A stretch of 64,000 nt of DNA from an uncultured Flavobacteriaceae bacterium. GTDB lineage: Bacteria > Bacteroidota > Bacteroidia > Flavobacteriales > Flavobacteriaceae. The notes below the pieces were generated by a model. The model was not told where the DNA came from, did no database searches, and saw only the letters and a list, made by a program, of their open reading frames with translations. How positions within the stretch are numbered: position 1 is the stretch's first letter; each line of letters opens with the position of its first letter. The position numbers were made by a program, and so were the translations under genes. The stretch lies in contig CANNAC010000001.1 of the NCBI GenBank assembly GCA_947502495.1, forward strand, positions 372,001-436,000, given 5' to 3'. This document shows positions 44,418-54,800 of this stretch, one piece after another.

Positions 44418-47339
44418 ATGCTATCCTTTTTGATAAGGCGTTTTTATTCTGTGTTTCCTGTTTTTTTTAAAAAGACAGAAATACTAGCAAGGCAACAAAT
44501 ATTTACTTTCTTTATTTGTTTTTCGGTTGCTACTTCCTTTGCACAACAGTACACCAATTATTCTACAAAAGATGGTTTACCAAGCAACCATGTATATACT
44601 ATTATACAAGATGCCAAAGGCTTTATGTGGTTTTTAACCGATAAAGGAATGACAAGGTTTAATGGAAATCAATTAATAACATTTACAACCAAAGATGGAT
44701 TGCCAAATAATGATGTTTGGGATGCGTATCCAACGCCTGATGGTAAAGTTTGGTATATGTCTAAATCTGCAAGTTTGGGCTATGTAAAAGACGATTCTAT
44801 TTTATCCTTTCCTAATAGTAATAAAAACAAAATTATTAATCCAATATATTCGTCGCAAGTAGGAGATTCTGTTTATCCATCTGGTCCAAATAGAACTTTT
44901 ACATTAAAGGATAAGCAATGGATTGGTGAGTCTAGTAGATCTATTAATAACTTGTTTTTAGACAAGGTAAAAGTCAGACATAGTTCTGTGGCTAATATTA
45001 GATTTGAAGGAGATGGGAAGATAAATTTATACGATAAAAAAAATAATGTAATAACTAGTTTTTATTCTAAAGTTGTTCATGGAAAAACGGGTACCAGAGG
45101 ACAATTAAATGATAGTTTATATTTCTGGACTACAAATAAAAATTATACAATACTTAATTTCAATACTCTAAAAATAAAAACAATTCATCTAAAGAATAAG
45201 ATAGATCTAGAGGAAGTTAATAATTTAAGAATCAATTTAGTCAATTGCGCTTTGCAAATTTCGGGTAACGGATTTGTATCTAAGTTAGATGAAAACTATG
45301 AAATAGTTGATCCGTTCTTTTTTCCTAAAAATATGCAAGCCCATTTTGGTTTAATAGATAAGTTAAATACCATTTGGATTGCCACTTTTAATAATGGCGT
45401 TTACAAGTTGCCTTATGTAAAGCGAAATGTAAAATATGAATTGCTCAATGAGAAAATTCAAAGCTTCAATATTATAAACAAGGAATTAATTGTAGGTGTA
45501 TATGGAAAAGGATTCTATAAATATGATAAACAAGAAAAAGCATTTCAAGAATTTATAAAAAGGGACGATTATGTTTTTGGTGCAAGCCGAATAAATCAAT
45601 TAAACACCAATTTCTACCTATTTAAAAATGCCTTATCTAAAGAAGTAAATGAAACTATTTCCACGGTAGATCTTTCCGAAATTTACATGCAAGATTATGA
45701 TATAAATGAATTAGGGCGTAAACTCTTATATTTTGAGGGCAAGTTGTATGGGAATTTTTCGTTTGGAATTAATCAGTTGAATTTAAATTCTTTAAAAGTA
45801 GAGAAAGAATTCCGTCAAAAAGGAGCGAATGATATTGTTTGTTTTAAAGACCGCTTATTAATTGCAACGACCAATGGTTTGAAGGAAATTAAAAACGATT
45901 CCTTACAACCTATAGTGTTTAAGAATGAAACATTTAATAAATCTATTTTAAGTATTAAAAAAATAGATGAAAGTAGCATTATAATTAATACGGATGGTTT
46001 TGGTGCGTATATTTCAGATTTAAAAGAAATAAAACCTTTAGTTTCTACAGCCTTTTTAATTGTTGAAGAAGCTTTTATTCAGAATAAAAACTTATGGTTA
46101 GCAACAAATACGGGTGTTTTAAAATTCATAAAAAAAAATAACGAGTATCAACTAGATAAACAATTTACAATAGAAGATGGTTTGCCAACAGACCACATAA
46201 ACACGGTGTTTGTAGATGATGAAAACCTAATAGTAGGTACCAATAATGGCATAGCAATTTTACCAAAAAACAAGGAAAGCATACCGCAGTTATTAGACGT
46301 GTATATTGGGGAAGCCAAGTATAATAATAAGAATATAACAGCAGATAGTAACACCTTTAAATACACCGAAAATAATAACGTTAATATTACAGTCGCAAAT
46401 ATAGATTTCTCAGAAAATAACACCGATTTCTTGTATGATTTTAAGTTGGAACCTTCTCAGGAAAATTGGACAACCACCAATACAAATATTTTCAACTTTA
46501 ATAACTTGCAACCAGACACATATGTTTTTCATTTTAAGTCTGGGACTATCCTTAAGCAATTGCATTTTACTATAAAACCATTGTGGTGGCAGACATTTTG
46601 GATTAAAGTCTTGGTTATATTATTGGGTGTTTTTTTAGTAGCTTTAATCTCTAGGTTTTTTGTGAAACGTTCTCAATTTAAAAAGAATCAAAAAGTTTTT
46701 GAAGACAAACGCCTAAGTGAATTACAGTTAAAAGCATTACGATCTCAAATGAATCCACATTTTGTATTCAACTCGCTTTCGGCAATTCAATATTATATTG
46801 GTGAAAATGATTTTGAAGCTTCAGAAACCTATTTAGTGAAATTCTCAAAGCTTATTCGTCAATTTTTTGAGCTTTCTAAAGAAAACGAAATCTCTTTAGC
46901 TGTAGAAATAAGCTTGCTTAACAATTATTTAGAAATTGAAAAACTTCGGTTTAAAGAAAAACTAAATTTCACTATACATGTAGATCCTAGTTTAGATAAG
47001 GAAAATACTAAAATACCAACCATGTTATTGCAGCCAATAGTAGAAAATGCGGTAAATCATGGTGTTTTTAATAAAATGGAAAATGGCTTAGTAGCATTGC
47101 GTTTTATATATATAGATTCTCAAACTTTTAAAGTAGAAATTGTAGACGATGGCGTAGGTTTTGTGAATACCAAGAAGCGACAAAATAAAAGCGTTAAATC
47201 TTCAAACGTATTAAAAGATAGATTACATTTTTTTAATTATTCTGAAAAATGGGAAATCAGTTATAAAGAAGAAGAAGTACATCCAGATAAAAAAGATAAA
47301 GGGAATAAATCGGTGTTTTTAATTAAGATAATTAAATAA
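44418..47339 (+). CDS. LytS-type sensor histidine kinase with Reg_prop/Y_Y_Y sensor
   Basis: About 973 residues from ATG 44418; a TTG at 44391 would add nine residues. Two-component beta-propeller repeats follow the signal peptide (GLPSNHVYTIIQDAKGFMWFLTDKGMTRFNG; GLPTDHINTVFVD). A Y_Y_Y domain lies before a transmembrane helix at about 721-746. The kinase domain has the His_kinase/LytS motif RSQMNPHFVFNSL with phospho-acceptor His near 781, and the N-box LLQPIVENAVNHG. The sensor is periplasmic, the kinase cytosolic. The stop overlaps the regulator's start by one base (TAATG). Confidence 0.93.
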   Translation: MLSFLIRRFYSVFPVFFKKTEILARQQIFTFFICFSVATSFAQQYTNYSTKDGLPSNHVYTIIQDAKGFMWFLTDKGMTRFNGNQLITFTTKDGLPNNDVWDAYPTPDGKVWYMSKSASLGYVKDDSILSFPNSNKNKIINPIYSSQVGDSVYPSGPNRTFTLKDKQWIGESSRSINNLFLDKVKVRHSSVANIRFEGDGKINLYDKKNNVITSFYSKVVHGKTGTRGQLNDSLYFWTTNKNYTILNFNTLKIKTIHLKNKIDLEEVNNLRINLVNCALQISGNGFVSKLDENYEIVDPFFFPKNMQAHFGLIDKLNTIWIATFNNGVYKLPYVKRNVKYELLNEKIQSFNIINKELIVGVYGKGFYKYDKQEKAFQEFIKRDDYVFGASRINQLNTNFYLFKNALSKEVNETISTVDLSEIYMQDYDINELGRKLLYFEGKLYGNFSFGINQLNLNSLKVEKEFRQKGANDIVCFKDRLLIATTNGLKEIKNDSLQPIVFKNETFNKSILSIKKIDESSIIINTDGFGAYISDLKEIKPLVSTAFLIVEEAFIQNKNLWLATNTGVLKFIKKNNEYQLDKQFTIEDGLPTDHINTVFVDDENLIVGTNNGIAILPKNKESIPQLLDVYIGEAKYNNKNITADSNTFKYTENNNVNITVANIDFSENNTDFLYDFKLEPSQENWTTTNTNIFNFNNLQPDTYVFHFKSGTILKQLHFTIKPLWWQTFWIKVLVILLGVFLVALISRFFVKRSQFKKNQKVFEDKRLSELQLKALRSQMNPHFVFNSLSAIQYYIGENDFEASETYLVKFSKLIRQFFELSKENEISLAVEISLLNNYLEIEKLRFKEKLNFTIHVDPSLDKENTKIPTMLLQPIVENAVNHGVFNKMENGLVALRFIYIDSQTFKVEIVDDGVGFVNTKKRQNKSVKSSNVLKDRLHFFNYSEKWEISYKEEEVHPDKKDKGNKSVFLIKIIK

Positions 47340-48079
47340 TGAGCAATATAACAGCCATATTGGTAGATGATGAGGTTTCAAATTTAAAAGGATTACAACG
47401 TAAAATTGAAAAATTGTTTCCTAATATTCAAATTTCTGGAGCTTTTCAAAAACCGGAAGATGCTATAGAGGCAATTCAGAAACAAGAACCAAATATTCTT
47501 TTTTTAGATATTGAAATGCCTAGAATTAGTGGTTTTGAGTTACTTGCTAAATTAAGTGACGTTAATTTTCAAGTTATTTTTGTAACTGCTTATAATGAGT
47601 ATGCTCTAGAAGCTTTTAAAAAGAATGCCATAGGTTATGTTTTAAAGCCTATTGATAATAACGATTTAGTGGAAGCGGTACATAATGCAATGAATATTGT
47701 TAAATTAAAAAATGAAAGTGAAAACAACTCTAAATTGGTAACTTTATTAGAAGAAAATATATCTAAAAACAATAAGATAATTGTGCCAACCCAAAAAGGA
47801 GTTTCTTTTATACCTCAGGATGAGGTGTTGCATTTAGAGGGATATGAAGGCTATACTAAAATTCATTTAATAAATAATACAACCATAATAAGTTCTTACA
47901 ATTTAGGTAAGTTCGAAAAATTACTAAACTCCAAATTTTTTAAATGCCACAAATCACATATTATTAATCTAGATAAAGTCCGTCATTTTGAAAATGAAGG
48001 ATATGTAGTTCTAGAAAATGCGTATCGTGTTCCCATATCTAAAACCAATAAAAAGGCATTTTTAAGTTTGTTTCAATAA
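47339..48079 (+). CDS. LytTR response regulator
   Basis: The 246-residue protein has a receiver domain with acidic pocket VDDE (9-12), phospho-acceptor Asp57 in LFLDIEMP, a T/S switch in VTAY and Lys in VLKPID. The LytTR DNA-binding domain occupies about 140-246 (LHLEGYEGYTKIHL, KFFKCHKSHIINLDKV). LytTR proteins bind pairs of short direct repeats upstream of targets. Its partner kinase overlaps it by one base, and it is followed by an AGGGTAACA box that leads into the 48165 gene. Confidence 0.95.
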   Translation: MSNITAILVDDEVSNLKGLQRKIEKLFPNIQISGAFQKPEDAIEAIQKQEPNILFLDIEMPRISGFELLAKLSDVNFQVIFVTAYNEYALEAFKKNAIGYVLKPIDNNDLVEAVHNAMNIVKLKNESENNSKLVTLLEENISKNNKIIVPTQKGVSFIPQDEVLHLEGYEGYTKIHLINNTTIISSYNLGKFEKLLNSKFFKCHKSHIINLDKVRHFENEGYVVLENAYRVPISKTNKKAFLSLFQ

Positions 48080-48092
48080 ATTTCAGAAAATA

Positions 48093-48122
48093 GGGTAACA
48101 ATAGTTCAAGTAGGTTTATGTA
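48093..48122 (+). promoter_or_regulatory. GGGTAACA box and TATA-like element, unit 3
   Basis: GGGTAACA at 48093-48100, with TGTA (48119-48122) at the same 26-base offset where the other two sites have TATA. It lies 72 bases before the ATG at 48165. Confidence 0.6.
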
Positions 48123-48164
48123 ATACTATAAACTATAAATTTTGAACGTTTAAAACCTTAAATT

Positions 48165-49910
48165 ATGAAAAATAGAAACACCAAATCCAAATTATTACTG
48201 AGTCTAATACTTGTAATAGGAATCTTATTTACATCCTGTGATCCCAAAGATGTTAACGAGTCTTATGAACCAGGAGAAAATAATGAAATAGGTTTAGACT
48301 TAGGGCAAAGCGTACAACACGATTTTATGGGTCGAATTGTGGATGAATCCAATGTTCCAATAGAAAACGTAATGGTCTCTATCGGATCAAAAATGGAGTC
48401 TACAGATGCCAATGGTATGTTTATTATTAATAATGCAAATGTAAAAAAAAGACAAGCATTTATTGTAGCAGAAAAACCTGGTTATCTAAAAGGAATGCAA
48501 AGTCTGGTGCCTACTCAAGGTACAAATACGGTGCGCTTAATGTTAATTCCTCTAAATGTAATAGCAACGATTTCCTCTGGAGGAGATAGTGAAGTGAACT
48601 TACCAAACGGAACTATCGTTAAGTTTGATGGTGCGTTTAAAGAGGAAAACGGAAATGCCTATTCCGGAAATGTAGATGTGATCATGTATCATTTAGATCC
48701 TTCAAACCCGGATATTGATGCAATAATGCCTGGTAATTTACAAGCTGAAAATGCTAGTGGTGAAGAACGTATTCTGGAGTCTTACGGCATGTTAAATGTA
48801 GAATTAAGAGGAACGTCTGGTCAAGAATTAAATATAGCAGATGATCATTTCGCAGAAATTGAAATGCCAGTAGATCCTGCACAAAGCGGTAATGCACCAG
48901 CAACGATTCCTTTATGGCATTTTGATGAAGTAAACGGGTATTGGATAGAAGATGGAGAAGCGATTTTAATTGGAGGGAAATATGTTGGTGAAGTTTCTCA
49001 TTTTTCATGGTGGAACTGTGACGCACAATTTCCAACAGTTACCTTATGTTTAAATGTGGTGGATGCTGCAAATATTCCATTATCTAATGTAAAAGTCGAA
49101 ATGTTTAGAAGTGGAGCAACCTATCCAAGAACAGGAATCTCTAATGGTAATGGTGAAATATGTGGTTTAATACCAGCAAATGAAACCTTAACAATAAAAA
49201 CATTCGATCAATGTGGTATAGAAGTATATTCTACAACTATAGGTCCTTTTTCAACAAATACCAGTTATGGTGATTTAGTGTTGCCAACAGTATCTGCAGC
49301 AGTAATTACTGGTAATCTAGTGGATTGTTCTAGTGCTAACGTTACTAATGGTTATGCAGCTGTAACCTATGGAAACCAATATGCAACTGTAGATGTAACC
49401 AATGGAAGTTTTTCTTTAAGTGTAATCCAATGTGCTTCTTTAGCCGATTTTACTTTAGAAGGCGTTGATTTTGATACTTTTCAAACAACTACAGCGTTGC
49501 CTTTTACTTTTAATAATACCAACGTTGGAAATATAATTGCTTGTTCTTCGGTAACAGAGTTTATTAGTGTGCGAGTAGATAATAATCCAACAGATTATTT
49601 TTTAGCAAGTATAAATGCAAGTGCTAACCAATCAAGCCCTGGAATCTCTATTGGGTCTCAAACAAATCTGAACTACTTCCATGTTGGATTAGGGACTACA
49701 ACACTAGGTAACTATTCTTTAGATCAGTTTGGTTTTGAAGTATCCAATATAAATTTAGATTATTCTATACCAACTAATTTACAACTAAATTTATCTAATT
49801 ATGGTACGGCTGGTAACTATATAGACGCAACTATTAACGGAACCTATACGGATACTTCAGGAAATGTGAGAAACCTTTCTGTAACCATACACGTAATAAG
49901 AGATATGTAA
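48165..49910 (+). CDS. Carboxypeptidase-regulatory-like domain lipoprotein
   Basis: The 581-residue lipoprotein signal ends LFTSC (Cys25) followed by DPKDVNESYEPGE. A carboxypeptidase regulatory-like (CarboxypepD_reg) domain is at about 55-130 (GRIVDESNVPIENVMVSIGSKMESTDANGMFII). Several Ig/beta sandwich domains follow, including a second CarboxypepD_reg-like segment with CLNVVDAANIPLSNVKVEMFRSG. The C-terminus is a mixed beta domain ending near IHVIRDM. No sorting domain is seen. It is a surface-type structural lipoprotein under its own GGGTAACA box, right after the LytTR gene. Confidence 0.85.
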   Translation: MKNRNTKSKLLLSLILVIGILFTSCDPKDVNESYEPGENNEIGLDLGQSVQHDFMGRIVDESNVPIENVMVSIGSKMESTDANGMFIINNANVKKRQAFIVAEKPGYLKGMQSLVPTQGTNTVRLMLIPLNVIATISSGGDSEVNLPNGTIVKFDGAFKEENGNAYSGNVDVIMYHLDPSNPDIDAIMPGNLQAENASGEERILESYGMLNVELRGTSGQELNIADDHFAEIEMPVDPAQSGNAPATIPLWHFDEVNGYWIEDGEAILIGGKYVGEVSHFSWWNCDAQFPTVTLCLNVVDAANIPLSNVKVEMFRSGATYPRTGISNGNGEICGLIPANETLTIKTFDQCGIEVYSTTIGPFSTNTSYGDLVLPTVSAAVITGNLVDCSSANVTNGYAAVTYGNQYATVDVTNGSFSLSVIQCASLADFTLEGVDFDTFQTTTALPFTFNNTNVGNIIACSSVTEFISVRVDNNPTDYFLASINASANQSSPGISIGSQTNLNYFHVGLGTTTLGNYSLDQFGFEVSNINLDYSIPTNLQLNLSNYGTAGNYIDATINGTYTDTSGNVRNLSVTIHVIRDM

Positions 49911-49937
49911 TACGTGTTAGTTTCTAATAGTTAAGAT

Positions 49938-49970
49938 AAAAAAAAGAGGCTTCCTAGAAGCCTCTTTTTT
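49938..49970. terminator. Bidirectional intrinsic terminator
   Basis: A 10-bp stem AAGAGGCTTC/GAAGCCTCTT with a three-base loop is flanked by A- and T-runs. It lies between the 48165 lipoprotein and the convergent glutamate synthase-like gene. Confidence 0.9.
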
Positions 49971-49979
49971 ATTTCCATT

Positions 49980-51539
49980 TTATTCTTTATTTCCACCTAA
50001 ACACATACAATCCTTTAAACTTTGCATACCATTAAAAGGTACTGGCGTTTTTTCGTAACCATAAGTTCCGCTTAGTTCTTTAGATAAGTTATGATCATCT
50101 ACATTAATTTCAATATCACTCATTTTAAATTCACAAGGATGCTCATAACCTGCCGCATGCGTGATTTCTATAAATTCTTTTCTAAACGTTTTAAAATATT
50201 GTGCCAAACGTACCGATTTTAAAGTAGGATCTATACCACTTTGCAACCATTTACTTTGCGTAGCTACACCACTCGGACATTTATTCGTATGACATACTTG
50301 TGCTTGTATACAACCAATACTCATCATAGCTTCACGAGCAACATTTATACAATCTGCACCCATTGCAAAAGCCATTGCAGCTTTAGCAGGAAAACCTAAT
50401 TTACCACTTCCAATAAATACAATACGTTCGCTTAAGCCTTTACGTTGAAATAATTTGTATAAATCACCAAAACCATAAACCCAAGGTAAACTTACGTGAT
50501 CTGCAAAACTTGGAGGTGCGGCTCCAGTACCACCTTCACCACCATCAACAGTAATGAAATCAGGACCTTTTCCTGTCGCTTTCATAATATCTGCTAGTTC
50601 TTCCCATTGCTCTAATTTTCCTATAGCAGCTTTAATACCAACAGGTAATCCTGTAGCTTCCGCAATTTGTTCGATAAAATCTAACATTTCAGGAACATTG
50701 CTAAAGGCTTTATGATTTGGTGGAGATAGTACATCTTTACCGATTTCAACACCTCTAATTTCAGCGATTTCTGGAGTTATTTTAGCTCCTGGTAAAACAC
50801 CTCCTTTTCCTGGTTTAGCTCCTTGTGATAATTTTACTTCAATAGCACGAATAAAAGGATTTTTTTCTACTAGTTTTATCATCTTTTCCATAGAAAATCC
50901 ACCATCCGGAGCGCGAACACCAAAATAACCTGTTCCAAAATGAAAAACAACATCGCCACCGTGACTATGGTGCGGAGACAAACCACCTTCTCCAGTGTTG
51001 TGATAAGCGCCAGCCATTTGAACACCTTTATTCATAGATTCCACAGCTTTAGCCGAAAGGGAACCAAAACTCATAGCAGAAACATTAATTACGGAAGCTG
51101 GTCTAAATGGTTTTTTACGTTGGTTAAATTCCCCCATTATTTTAGCACAAGGTAAAAAGCAATGATCTATAGTGTTTGGATGATTGGGCCCGATTTGATA
51201 TGGCATCATCGCATTATTAATAAAAAGATGTTGGTGTGCATAGATATCTCTATCTGTACCAAATCCTTCGTAGTTGTTTTCTTTTTTTGCCGAAGCGTAA
51301 ATCCAACCACGTTCAATTCTATTAAAAGGTAACTCCTCTCTGTTATTAGCAACAAAATATTGACGAATTTCTGGTCCGATGCTTTCAAATAGATATCGAA
51401 CATGACCAACAATAGGAAAGTTGTGACTAATAGTATGTGATTTTTGAATGAAGACATCTCGAATAGCTACTAATGCTAAACCTATGATTATCCACATCCA
51501 CCAAGATATAGCACTTAAGAAATTGAAAAGAGTTTCCAT
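49980..51539 (-). CDS. FMN-binding glutamate synthase family protein
   Basis: The 519-residue protein resembles the FMN/3Fe-4S domain of GltB without glutaminase or NADPH-binding parts. A transmembrane helix occupies about 12-30 (WWMWIIIGLALVAIRDVF). The TIM-barrel core contains HNTGEGGLSPHH, LSQGAKPGKGG, TVDGGEGGTGAAP and the cluster motif CIQAQVCHTNKCPSG. This single-domain, membrane-anchored type is found widely in bacteria and its true reaction is not settled. Stand-alone gene. Confidence 0.92.
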   Translation of the reverse strand: METLFNFLSAISWWMWIIIGLALVAIRDVFIQKSHTISHNFPIVGHVRYLFESIGPEIRQYFVANNREELPFNRIERGWIYASAKKENNYEGFGTDRDIYAHQHLFINNAMMPYQIGPNHPNTIDHCFLPCAKIMGEFNQRKKPFRPASVINVSAMSFGSLSAKAVESMNKGVQMAGAYHNTGEGGLSPHHSHGGDVVFHFGTGYFGVRAPDGGFSMEKMIKLVEKNPFIRAIEVKLSQGAKPGKGGVLPGAKITPEIAEIRGVEIGKDVLSPPNHKAFSNVPEMLDFIEQIAEATGLPVGIKAAIGKLEQWEELADIMKATGKGPDFITVDGGEGGTGAAPPSFADHVSLPWVYGFGDLYKLFQRKGLSERIVFIGSGKLGFPAKAAMAFAMGADCINVAREAMMSIGCIQAQVCHTNKCPSGVATQSKWLQSGIDPTLKSVRLAQYFKTFRKEFIEITHAAGYEHPCEFKMSDIEINVDDHNLSKELSGTYGYEKTPVPFNGMQSLKDCMCLGGNKE

Positions 51540-51760
51540 TTTGAATATTTTTTTTCAAAAATAAAACTTAATAAACGAACAGCTTTATAAAAAGTTGAAA
51601 ACCTATTTAAAAATTCAATTAATGGCTAAAATGTTTTTTAATTGGGTTTTCGTAATCTGTGAAAAAAAAGCTATTTGTAGTCTGTTTCGGTCTTTATAGC
51701 TTAAAAAAACATACACGACATAACTGTTTGGAAATAAGTCTATAACGTTGTTTTTTTATA

Positions 51761-51823
51761 CTACGTACCCCTACGTAAATTGATGTGGTGTTAATGCTTT
51801 ATATCGTTGAATGTTATAATTTG
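51761..51823 (+). promoter_or_regulatory. TACGTA-CCCC-TACGTA element and promoter core of the 2482-residue gene
   Basis: CTACGTACCCCTACGTA (51761-51777) followed by AATTGAT, then, after a fixed gap, GAATGTTATAATTTG (51809-51823). The same arrangement occurs at 60369. The two 6-base palindromes are centred ten bases apart. The rest of the 338-base gap (51540-51877) holds nothing I recognise. Confidence 0.7.
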
Positions 51824-51877
51824 TGGAATAAAGTTGTGCTGTAGTTAGCAGTATTTCACTTATTAATTATTGTCCTT

Positions 51878-54800
51878 ATGAAAAAATACCTACTAGTAGT
51901 TCTTGTCATTTTTATTAGTCACATAGCACGCTCACAGTGTATGCAAATAGAAATCCCATTGGAAGAAAGAATAAATGCTTCCTCAATTATTGTAGAAGGA
52001 GAAGTGATTGCAAAACAAAGTTATTGGGATGCAAAACAGCAAAATATTTTTACAGTAAATACCGTAAAACCTTATAAAACTTTTAAAGGTTCATTATCTA
52101 ATACTGCACCTATAGAAATTATTACATTAGGAGGTACTGTTGCTGATACTAAAATGGATGTTAGCAATGCTCTGCAACTTAACACAGGAGATATTGGTAT
52201 GTTCCTTTTAAAAGCTTCTTCCGTTTCATTAACAAAACGTGGGAACTTTTTAACCACAGTAGAAGGGACGCAAGGTTCTATTAAGTATGATAGGTACGAT
52301 GCTTCTGCAAGCGATGGTTTTAAACGGTATACATCTGTAGTAAGCGAATTATATCCGCTTATTCAATCTAAAGCAGGGCGAAGTTTTACAACTCTAGAAG
52401 CGGTAAACATATTTCAGGATACCTCTCGTAGAGTAGGTTCTATTTCTAATATTAGTCCAACAACCGCTAATGCAGGTGTAAGTGATATTCTTACCATTAA
52501 TGGTAGTGGTTTTGGCTCAAGTCAAGGTCATATCGATTTTATAGACGCTAATGGTGATGGAACAGCTTGGATTTCTACCTTCCCTAGTGATGTTATATCC
52601 TGGAGTGCTACTCAAATAAAAGTAAAAGTGATTTCTAGAGCGAGTACAGGGCTAATAAGGATAATAGATTCCTCTAATGGAATAGCACAAAGTAGTCAAG
52701 TTTTAACCGTGAACTGGGCGCATTCAAATCCAAATGTAGACACGGGTTCGGGCGAAATACGGTATGAAAATACGCTAAGGGGCAAGGATGCCAATGGCGG
52801 TTACGAATTTAAATTTGCTCCTAATTTTAGCGCAACAAACGTGCAAGATTCTTTTAATAGAGCTTTAGCCACTTGGAACTGTGGTTCTGGGGTTAATTTT
52901 GAAATAGCAGGGTCGACTACCGTTGATGAAATTGCCAGTGACGGCACCAATGTTATAGTCTATCAAGCATTGGGTTTAGGAACTTTGGCTTCCGCTATAA
53001 CGTGGTCTACTTACTGTACTATAAATGGTGTGCTCCAAGGATGGTACGTTAGTGAAATGGACATTAGGGTTAATAGCAATCAAAATTGGCACTATGGAAA
53101 CGGGATTCCTGGTGATATTACAAAATATAATTTTGAAACGGTGGCTTTACATGAACTTGGTCATGCACAGCAATTGGGGCATGTAGGACAACAAGGTGAC
53201 ATTATGTATTATTCCTTAGCACCAGGAACAAGAAATGCAGAATTAAGTACCGAGACATTAAATGGCGCAAATTATGTAATGAATAAAAGTACTACAACTA
53301 GTGTTTGTGGTCAGCCAGTAATGACGCCATATGCAGGAAGTATTTGCTGTAACGACCCAGAAATTGTAGCAAATCCTATAAATACTACTAACTGCATTAA
53401 CGAAACAGAAAATTTTAGCATTACAGCAAATTATGCGACAGGTTTTCAATGGGAAGTAAACACTGGATCAGCTTGGGCTACTATAACAAATAATACGACC
53501 TATAGTGGGGCACAAAGCAGCACGCTTTCGGTAACTAAAATTGCCACAAGTATGAACGGTTATCAATACAGATGTATTGCTAGTAATAGTTGTACAAATA
53601 CTGCAACTTCCAATGCAGTAACTTTAACCGCAGATAAGCCTGAAGTAACGCTCTCTGCAACAGAAGAAACACCATGCGATACCAACGATGGTACAATAAC
53701 ATTTACATTTTTAGATAATCCTAATCGTACAGGAATTCAGTTTAGTATAAATGGCGGAACCACATATACAAGTATTTACGATGATAATTCAGGGTCTGTA
53801 ACTCTAACAGATTTAGCACCAAACACGTATTCTGTATATTCTAGATGGGGAAACGGTCAATGCGAAGTAGAAGTTGGAGATATTACTGTAGTAGAAAGAA
53901 CTAATCCTGAGGCATCTGTTGTAGATTCTACTCCTTCAGATTGTAGCTCAGCAACAGGAAGTGTAACCCTAAATTGGGTTGTAGACCCTATTAGAACGGA
54001 CATAGAGTTTAGTACAGATGGAGGTGTTAGTTACCCACATTCTACAACTAATCCATCTGGTACCATAACTATAGGTAGCTTACCATCTGGTACAACAGAT
54101 CTTTGGGTACGTTGGGGAAACGCAGATTGTCCTATAGATATGGAAGATGTTACCATTTCGAATTCAAATTGCGATTTTAGTAATGGTTTTATTACCACTT
54201 GGGAAACAGTAAATGATGGGACGACTAATAGCAATAGTATTGCCATACCAATTGCTAGCACTGGTACTTATAATTATCATGTAGATTGGGGAGACGGCCA
54301 GTTTGACTATAATGTAACGGGAGGTATTACACATCCTTACGCAACACCAGGAACCTACCAAGTTAAAATAATAGGAGATTTTCCTCATATTTATTTTAAT
54401 AATACTGGCGATAAGCAAAAAATACTATCTGTAGAGCAATGGGGTGCTAATTCTTGGTCGAGTATGGAAAATGCTTTTCATGGTTGCAATAATTTAATTA
54501 TAAACGCTACCGATAACCCAGATTTAAGTAATGTTACAGACATGTCTTTTATGTTTACATTTTGTAGCTCTTTTAATCAAGATATAAATACTTGGGATGT
54601 TAGTAATGTAACAAACATGGCACATACTTTTAGAAATACGGCAGCTTATAATCAAAATCTAAGTGGATGGGTTGTTAGCAATGTAACTAATATGACCAGT
54701 ATGTTTTGGAATGCTAATGTTTTTAATCAAGATATTAGTGCTTGGGATGTAAGTAGTGTCACCAATATGTCGTTAATGTTTCGTAGTGCCGATAATTTTA

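Noticed and set aside
51668-51702. AAGCTAT/ATAGCTT hairpin upstream of the giant gene
   Set aside because: The loop is long (21 bases), the stem is only seven pairs, and it is not at a gene end. It is kept only as a possible weak structure.
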